Source of the DNA: JALZAQ01 sp038253885
GTDB lineage: Bacteria; Gemmatimonadota; Gemmatimonadetes; Gemmatimonadales; Gemmatimonadaceae
Assembly: GCA_038253885.1 (NCBI GenBank)
Contig: JBBSGP010000072.1
Location: 1 to 11,369 of the forward strand
Reading direction: 5' to 3'
Length of the DNA stretch: 11,369 bases
Each line of letters begins with the position of its first letter. Position 1 is the first letter of the stretch. A model generated the notes under the pieces. That model did no database searches and was not told the origin of the DNA. It saw nothing but the letters and a program-made list of their open reading frames with translations. Positions 6,812 through 11,369 of the stretch are shown here, one piece after another. A program made the position numbers and the translations under genes.

Positions 6812-7788
6812 AGCGGAATGTGAAGAGGGCCCTCCGGGCATCGGCCACCCTCGCGATCGTGGCGCTTCTTGTCATCTTCGCCCGGCGCATCAACTGGCAC
6901 ACGACGTGGACGTCGATCAGTGAGGCCGCCCCACGACCTCTGCTCCTGGCGGCGGTCCTCAACGTCATCTCCCTGCTGGTGAAGGGCACCCGCTGGTGGA
7001 TCTTTCTCCGGCCGCAGGGCTGCTCGCTCGGTCTCGCCCTCCGGGCGACGGTGGCCGGCGCCGGGCTCAACAACGTGTTGGTCGCGAACGCGGGCGAGGC
7101 GGCCCGCGTCATGTTCGTCTCCCGTGTGACCGGAGGATCGAGCGCCGGCGTTCTTGCCGCACTCACGCTGGAGAGACTCTTCGACGCCATCGGCTATACG
7201 CTGCTGCTCGCGCTCGCGACGCTCTTTCTGGACCTGCCGCATTCGGTGGCCCGCTTTCGTTACGGCGCAGTGGTCCTGCTGCTTCTCGTGCTGGCGCTGC
7301 TCGGGTATCTGCTGAAGCGCCCCCGCAGTGAACCCCTCGGGCGGCGCATCCTGCCGCCGGGAACGGCGTTCCTCATGCGCGCCCGGAGCTTCGGCGCTCA
7401 TTTCGTCGAGAATCTTCAGGGGCTGATCACCATTCCCCGCGCCGCCCTCGCGACGCTGCTCTCGATCATCGCCTGGAGCCTGCAGGTGGCGACCTATCAC
7501 CTCACGGCCGTTGCGCTCCACTTTCCGATTTTGCTCGCCGGCTCGATCGCCATTCTGCTCACGGAGAACATCGGCTTTCTGCTGCGCGCCACACCGGGAA
7601 ATGTGGGCGTCTTCCAGTTCGTCTACGCGGTTACCGCGTCGGCGATGGGGCTGGACAGTGACGCCGCCGTCGCCGTGGCCGTGCTGTTGCAGACGCTTCA
7701 GGTGGTCCCGGTGACCCTGTTGGGCGTGGCGCTCGCCCCGGAATTCGTCTTCAGGAAAAAGCGGAAGCCGCCGGAAGCAGTCGTCTAG
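6808..7788 (+). CDS. Flippase-like membrane protein (LPG_synthase_TM / UPF0104 family)
   Basis: 326 residues with about eight hydrophobic segments (roughly 11-27, 44-60, 82-96, 118-142, 153-169, 211-228, 232-252, 285-310). Family marks are NAGEAARVMFVSR (94-106), LERLFDAIGY (121-130) and the late PGNVGVFQFVY (263-273). This is the membrane half of lysyl-phosphatidylglycerol synthases (MprF); without the soluble aminoacyl-transferase half, such proteins are annotated as putative lipid or lipid-linked sugar flippases. It begins in an ATGA overlap with the deacetylase, so all three genes are probably made together. Likely role: moving the glycolipid, or a precursor, between leaflets. It ends with a basic tail (RKKRK, 316-320). 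The 3' end overlaps the convergent chemoreceptor gene by 4 bp. Confidence 0.88.
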   Translation: MKRNVKRALRASATLAIVALLVIFARRINWHTTWTSISEAAPRPLLLAAVLNVISLLVKGTRWWIFLRPQGCSLGLALRATVAGAGLNNVLVANAGEAARVMFVSRVTGGSSAGVLAALTLERLFDAIGYTLLLALATLFLDLPHSVARFRYGAVVLLLLVLALLGYLLKRPRSEPLGRRILPPGTAFLMRARSFGAHFVENLQGLITIPRAALATLLSIIAWSLQVATYHLTAVALHFPILLAGSIAILLTENIGFLLRATPGNVGVFQFVYAVTASAMGLDSDAAVAVAVLLQTLQVVPVTLLGVALAPEFVFRKKRKPPEAVV

Positions 7789-9566
7789 TCCCCGGCCGCC
7801 AGCACGGGCGCGACGACCGCGCGCGCTGAGGGGGAACGGCCTCCACGCGGCACGGGGACCGCGGTGGTGACATCCTCGTGCCGGTGCACGGCCGCTTTGA
7901 GCTCCTCCACCATTCCCGAGACTCCGCGCATCTCGCGCGCGATCTCGTGGAAGGATGCGGATTGCTCCTCGGCGAGCGCGGCCACCTCCTGGCTCGCGGC
8001 GGCACTCTGCTGGGCGATCGTGGAGACGCCTTCGATGGCGGAATTCACCCGCTCGACCGCCGATGCCACCGCCCCCGCCGCCTGGCCGATCGCGCTCACC
8101 TGCGCCGTCACCCTGGTGACAGCCGCCCCGATCGCCCCGAATGCCTGGTCACATTCCCGCGCGCTCTCGGCTCCGCTGGCCGTCTCCCGCTCGACATCCT
8201 CCATCATCGCGACGGCGGCGGCCGTCCGGTCGCGCGTTTCATCGACGAGCCGCCCGATGTTGTCCGACGACTGTCGCGCCTCGTCCGCTAGGGCGCGCAC
8301 TTCGGTGGCGACCACCGCGAAGCCGCGGCCAGCGTCGCCCGCACGCGCCGCCTCGATCGCCGCGTTCAGTGCCAGCAGGTTGGTCTGGGACGCGATTCCC
8401 TTCATCACCTCCACGATCGATCCGATCTCGCGTGCGTGTCGCTCCAGGTCGAGGATCACACCACTCGCCCGACCGACGGTCCCACGGATTCCGGCGCTCA
8501 CCTCGAGCGTCCGCGCCACCTGTGCCTGCCCCGCCTGTGCCAGCAGGTCCGACTCGCGCGCCTCGGTGAGCGCGGCCCCAACCTCTCGCGCGATCAGGCT
8601 CACCTGCGTCCCCATCTCCACCGCCTCGCGACTCGCATCCTCGACCCGCCCCGCGGTCTCGGCTGCGCCTGCCGACACCTCTCCGGCCGCCTGGGTGACG
8701 TGCTGCGTCGACTGAGTCGCCGACTCGAGAGAGCTGTGCACCTCTCGGCTCGAGATGGTGAGACGGTCCGAAGCCTCCTGGATGCGCGTCATCAGAATCT
8801 GGACGCGCGCCGCCATGACATCGAACGCCTCGCCGAGCTGGCCGACTTCATCTGTCGTACCGAGGCCGGCCCTTACCGCCAGATCACCGGCGGCGATCCG
8901 CAGCGCGGCGTCGCGGATTCGGGTGAGGGGCTGCAGGAAGCGACGGGTGAAGGTCACGATTAGGATGCTCACCAGAAGCGCGCTCACCACCCCTCCCAGC
9001 ATCACGGTGCGCCCCACGTCCGCCGAGGCGAGACGAGGCAGATAGTTGCGCGGCTGCATGAGCTTGCTGCCGCTGAACGTCGCAACGGCGCGCCCATTCA
9101 CGTAGATCGGCTCGTTGCGCGTCCACCAATCGTCGGCCGAGAGCACGGCGCTCAGCGGAGCAGCCGGGACGCCGGGGCGGATCTGGTACCGGCTCTGGGT
9201 GAGGCTATCGAGCTCGAGCAGGTAGCGAGCGACCTCCGGATTGCCAGTGATCAGCAGGTCTCCTTTGTACAAGCGCACCGCGTCGCCCGCCGGAAGAACC
9301 CCCATCGGAATCGCACTCCCCCGGCCGGGCGAGGCGGGCGTCGTGGTGGCTGCCATCCGCCATGGACCGGGAAAGCGCAGATCGAAAAGGCGGCGAGTCA
9401 CCTGCATGTTGTCCTGTAGGCGATCGGCGGCGTCCTCCTTCTGGAGACTCAGGATGCTGCGATTCGTCTCCCGCCAGGCGAGCACGCCGGTGAACGTCAA
9501 CCCGGCGACGACGACGGTGATGACGATGGCGGCAAGCTTGGTGGCGATCCTACGATGACGCAGCAC
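7785..9566 (-). CDS. Methyl-accepting chemotaxis protein
   Basis: 593 residues from GTG 9566. Order: short cytoplasmic start, TM1 (8-31), periplasmic sensor (32-187), TM2 (188-210), HAMP (211-263, with DEVGQLGEAFDVM at 239-251), long coiled coil and the signalling tip (386-430, including ASQTNLLALNAAIEAARAGD), which binds CheA/CheW. The sensor phrases FPGPWRM and LYKGDLLITGN fit the single-Cache type (sCache_3), which binds small organic ligands. There is no C-terminal NWETF-like CheR tether. GTG 9566 is chosen because GAGG lies 6 nt upstream and TM1 then starts within ten residues; an in-frame GTG at 9677 adds 37 residues but has no ribosome-binding site. No other chemotaxis gene is present. 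Its stop overlaps the flippase stop. Confidence 0.95.
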   Translation of the reverse strand: MLRHRRIATKLAAIVITVVVAGLTFTGVLAWRETNRSILSLQKEDAADRLQDNMQVTRRLFDLRFPGPWRMAATTTPASPGRGSAIPMGVLPAGDAVRLYKGDLLITGNPEVARYLLELDSLTQSRYQIRPGVPAAPLSAVLSADDWWTRNEPIYVNGRAVATFSGSKLMQPRNYLPRLASADVGRTVMLGGVVSALLVSILIVTFTRRFLQPLTRIRDAALRIAAGDLAVRAGLGTTDEVGQLGEAFDVMAARVQILMTRIQEASDRLTISSREVHSSLESATQSTQHVTQAAGEVSAGAAETAGRVEDASREAVEMGTQVSLIAREVGAALTEARESDLLAQAGQAQVARTLEVSAGIRGTVGRASGVILDLERHAREIGSIVEVMKGIASQTNLLALNAAIEAARAGDAGRGFAVVATEVRALADEARQSSDNIGRLVDETRDRTAAAVAMMEDVERETASGAESARECDQAFGAIGAAVTRVTAQVSAIGQAAGAVASAVERVNSAIEGVSTIAQQSAAASQEVAALAEEQSASFHEIAREMRGVSGMVEELKAAVHRHEDVTTAVPVPRGGRSPSARAVVAPVLAAGD

Positions 9567-9694
9567 GGGCGACCTCGTCTGGGGAGCCGCGATGGGGTCG
9601 GCATCCGGAGCCTGGGGCCCCGTCGCATCATCGACGATGCCGGGGGGGTGGCGGCAACGCCATCTCGACGATCTCACGTCGGGATTCAGAAGCC

Positions 9695-9723
9695 CCCGCC
9701 GGCACGCGAAGAGCCCCGGCGGG
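9695..9723 (-). repeat. Alternative inverted repeat competing with the terminator hairpin
   Basis: CCCGCCGG (9695-9702) and CCGGCGGG (9716-9723) are perfect 8-bp complements 13 nt apart. The second arm uses bases that also form the 5' side of the 9713-9739 hairpin, so the two structures exclude each other in RNA. The rest of the OmpA-chemoreceptor gap shows only short GC palindromes. Confidence 0.4.
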
Positions 9724-9739
9724 CGTAGCTCGCCGGGGC
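9713..9739 (-). terminator. Strong GC hairpin after the OmpA-like gene
   Basis: Nine perfect pairs (GCCCCGGCG with CGCCGGGGC), then one G-T wobble and two further G-C pairs, closing on a 3-nt GTA loop. It lies 25 nt past the stop of the minus-strand lipoprotein gene. On that strand TCTTCG follows, a weak U-run, so it is probably the lipoprotein terminator, perhaps leaky into the chemoreceptor. Confidence 0.6.
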
Positions 9740-9764
9740 GCGAGACCTTGCTACCGTTCGGAGC

Positions 9765-10433
9765 TTACTGCTGGATCGTCGCGACGCCCGTGCTGGCCTG
9801 CGGCCGGCTCTCGACGACGAACACCACGCGGCGGTTCTGCTCCGCGCCGGCGTCATCGCGCTGGGCACCCTTCACCACCTGCCGCGCCTCGCCATACCCT
9901 ACGGAGCGAAGCTGTGAGGCGGTCAAGCCGGCGGTCTCGAGATACGAGACCACGTTGTCCGCGCGACGCTTGGACAGACCGAGGTTGTAGCGGTGTGTGC
10001 CGGCGGGGTCGGCGAAGCCCTCGATCGTGATGACAGAGCCGTTGTAGTGCTTCTGCACGACCTTGGCGAACTGGTCCAGCATTGGCTTGTCGCTATCGCG
10101 GACCGTCGCGTCATCGAACGCAAAGTTGACCGGCATGTCGAACTTCATGCCGTTCTCCATCGTGGTCATGCGCGCGCCGAACTGATTGCGCAGACTGTCC
10201 AGGTCCGTGCGAAGCGTCGCAATCGCGCGAGCATTGGTCGCGATGGCGGCGGCGTTCGCGCTGTCGCCCGCCAACCGGGCTGTCCGCTCCGTAGCGATGT
10301 TCGAGGAGATGCTCGAGTCCACGGCAGCGCGCTGCGCCGCGAGCTCCTTCTTCACAAACCCCTTCGTCGCGCAGCCAGCCAACAGCGGCATGGCTAGGGC
10401 GCCAACAGCGATTGCCTGTAGTGACTTGTTCAT
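9765..10433 (-). CDS. OmpA-family outer-membrane lipoprotein (Pal-like)
   Basis: 222 residues. A lipoprotein signal peptide (MNKSLQAIAVG...) ends at lipobox LLAGC with acylated Cys21. An alanine-rich helical, probably coiled-coil stretch follows (28-92). Then comes a C-terminal OmpA domain (about 101-208): FAFDDATVRD (104-113), EGFADPAGTHRYN (138-150) and LSKRRADNVVSYL (153-165). These carry the expected diaminopimelate-binding Asp142 and Arg157 of peptidoglycan binders, followed by VGYGE and EQNRRVVF. It should tether the outer membrane to the cell wall. The coiled coil suggests it may oligomerise, as in Lpp-like spacers; no tol genes are adjacent, so it need not be Pal itself. ATG 10433 has AGGAG 9 nt upstream. 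A CRP-like palindrome lies about 110 nt upstream. Confidence 0.92.
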   Translation of the reverse strand: MNKSLQAIAVGALAMPLLAGCATKGFVKKELAAQRAAVDSSISSNIATERTARLAGDSANAAAIATNARAIATLRTDLDSLRNQFGARMTTMENGMKFDMPVNFAFDDATVRDSDKPMLDQFAKVVQKHYNGSVITIEGFADPAGTHRYNLGLSKRRADNVVSYLETAGLTASQLRSVGYGEARQVVKGAQRDDAGAEQNRRVVFVVESRPQASTGVATIQQ

Positions 10434-10541
10434 AGCTTGCCGCTCCTGTTGTCCGGTTCTTCCCTGAAAACCCCGTGAAGACGCCTACAACCCGAATGTC
10501 CAACGCGAGAACCGTGCCTCGCGAGTCCTGCAGCATGGAAA

Positions 10542-10557
10542 TGTGACGCCCGTCACA
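10542..10557. promoter_or_regulatory. CRP/FNR-family binding-site-like palindrome
   Basis: TGTGACGCCCGTCACA matches TGTGA-N6-TCACA exactly, the core of the E. coli CRP consensus, with 6-bp perfect arms. It is in the 236-nt gap between rnhB and the OmpA-like gene, centred about 116 nt before the latter's start, a reasonable place for an activator site. A locally AT-rich patch (10588-10595, CATAATAT) nearby could hold a -10 on either strand, but I found no convincing -35. Confidence 0.5.
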
Positions 10558-10657
10558 ATTCGTTGTCCCTCATGTACTTACGTGCTGCATAATATCACCG
10601 TTTCGGGCGCGCGGAAGTCCCAGATTTGTGACGATACGATTAAGCCGGTGCCCGGGA

Positions 10658-10673
10658 CTGACCGCTCGGTCAG
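10658..10673. promoter_or_regulatory. TetR-operator-like palindrome at the rnhB stop
   Basis: CTGACCGCTCGGTCAG has 7-bp perfect arms around a 2-bp centre and overlaps the rnhB stop codon. ACCGNNCGGT cores are seen in operators of some TetR-family repressors. It could equally be the rnhB 3' hairpin (6-bp stem, 4-nt loop), though no T-run follows on the minus strand. Confidence 0.3.
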
Positions 10674-11369
10674 ATGGCATCGGCCGGAGCGAGTTCCGAT
10701 GGCTCATCGTGGCCGCTCGGAGGCATGAGCGCTTCTTCGATGAGCTCCTGAACCATCTCCGCACTCACCGAGGGGTCGACCTCGAAATCCAGCCAGAGCT
10801 GAGCGTGGGACGTGAAGCTGCGGCGGTGGTGCGGGGCGAGGCCACGCGACGCCAGCCCCGCCTGGTGGTCGCGAGTGCCATAACCGACGTTCCGATCCCA
10901 GCAGTACTCGGGGTATCGCGGGGCGAGCGCATGCATGATGCGGTCGCGGGTCACCTTCGCCACGATTGAGGCGCACGCGATGCAGAAGCAGCGCGCGTCA
11001 CCACCGATGACGGCGCGGTGGGAGATGCCCAGAGTCCGCAACGGACGGCCGTCGATCAGGACATGGTCCGGTGACAGCCGGAGCCGGCGGAGCGCCCGTC
11101 GCATCGCGAGTATCGTGGCCTGGTAGATGTTGATCCGGTCGATCTCGCGCGCCGATGCCGCACCAAGCGCGAAATCGAGCGCCCGCTCCCGAATTCGTCC
11201 GGCCAACTTGACGCGCTCACGGGCGGACAGAAGCTTGGAGTCGTCGACGCCGCGAATGGCAGGTACATCGTGCGGCATGATCACGGCGCATGCGACAACG
11301 GGGCCCGCAAGGGAGCCCCGTCCGACTTCATCGACTCCGGCGATCAGCGGTCCTCCGCTGCGGCGAAGC
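10670..11369 (-). CDS. rnhB: Ribonuclease HII (5' end cut by window edge)
   Basis: 232 complete codons are visible; the start lies beyond the right edge, probably only a few to some tens of residues away. RNase HII cuts the RNA strand of RNA/DNA hybrids and removes single ribonucleotides from DNA in the cytoplasm. The four-acid active site is complete: Asp13 and Glu14 in AGVDEVGRGSLAGP, Asp106 in VLIDGRP and Asp142 in VAKVTRDR (numbered from the first visible residue). GRG (16-18) recognises the ribonucleotide junction. Also typical are DDSKLLSARER and YGTRDHQAGL followed by HHRRSF. The C-terminal 35 or so residues (acidic, then proline-rich) extend past the HRRSF block, slightly longer than the minimal enzyme. 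The gene upstream on this strand is outside the window. Confidence 0.95.
   Translation of the reverse strand, partial: LRRSGGPLIAGVDEVGRGSLAGPVVACAVIMPHDVPAIRGVDDSKLLSARERVKLAGRIRERALDFALGAASAREIDRINIYQATILAMRRALRRLRLSPDHVLIDGRPLRTLGISHRAVIGGDARCFCIACASIVAKVTRDRIMHALAPRYPEYCWDRNVGYGTRDHQAGLASRGLAPHHRRSFTSHAQLWLDFEVDPSVSAEMVQELIEEALMPPSGHDEPSELAPADAI

Noticed and set aside
10563..10595. Plus-strand promoter TTGTCC ... CATAAT
   Set aside because: Spacer is 19 nt or more and no plus-strand gene follows; the minus-strand TATTAT alternative lacks a good -35.
10543..10728. 61-residue plus-strand ORF with an IRCPSC zinc-ribbon look
   Set aside because: Only one CxxC pair, no ribosome-binding site, it starts inside the CRP-like palindrome and runs antisense into rnhB.
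1..11369. Mobile elements, defence systems, CRISPR arrays, tRNA or rRNA
   Set aside because: No transposase or integrase motifs, target-site duplications, regularly spaced repeats or RNA-gene signatures were seen on either strand.

Overview
The window is GC-rich with mostly G/C third codon positions. Its mix of a secreted amidohydrolase of the D-aminoacylase type, an orphan chemoreceptor and a Pal-like lipoprotein fits a free-living, Gram-negative-type bacterium. Gemmatimonadota or a similar high-GC group is plausible, but no marker in the window settles this. It reads as ordinary chromosome. I see no transposase, integrase, phage gene, CRISPR array, tRNA or rRNA.

Layout, left to right. Positions 1-478 (minus) hold a YceI-family lipid-binding protein cut by the window edge. 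Upstream of it on the same strand is a monothiol thioredoxin-like protein (590-1219). A PAP2 phosphatase runs divergently (about 1277-1948) and overlaps by 17 bp the convergent 3' end of a ROK-family sugar kinase (1932-2918, minus). A 57-codon ORF with a good ribosome-binding site (2923-3096, minus) lies 4 nt ahead of the kinase and probably shares its transcript. Divergent from these is an exported amidohydrolase of the N-acyl-D-amino-acid deacylase type (3135-4718), with Asp where the family's metal-binding Cys is expected.

The central unit is a tight three-gene operon on the plus strand: a PimA-like GT4 glycosyltransferase (4908-6104), a NodB-type (CE4) deacetylase (6101-6811) and a flippase-like membrane protein (6808-7788). 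They are joined by two ATGA stop/start overlaps. My reading is that they add an N-acetylated sugar to a lipid, deacetylate it and move the product, or use its precursors, across the membrane. Upstream is an 11-bp tandem direct repeat (4808-4829) whose spacing matches binding sites of PhoB/PhoP-type response regulators.

The right third is all on the minus strand: RNase HII (rnhB, running off the right edge), an OmpA/Pal-like lipoprotein (9765-10433) and a methyl-accepting chemotaxis protein (7785-9566) that converges on the operon with a 4-bp overlap. A CRP-like palindrome (10542-10557) lies upstream of the lipoprotein. A strong hairpin, with a competing alternative pairing, separates the lipoprotein from the chemoreceptor.

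There is no gene-free stretch over 300 bases. The longest gaps (about 236, 198 and 189 nt) are described as features.
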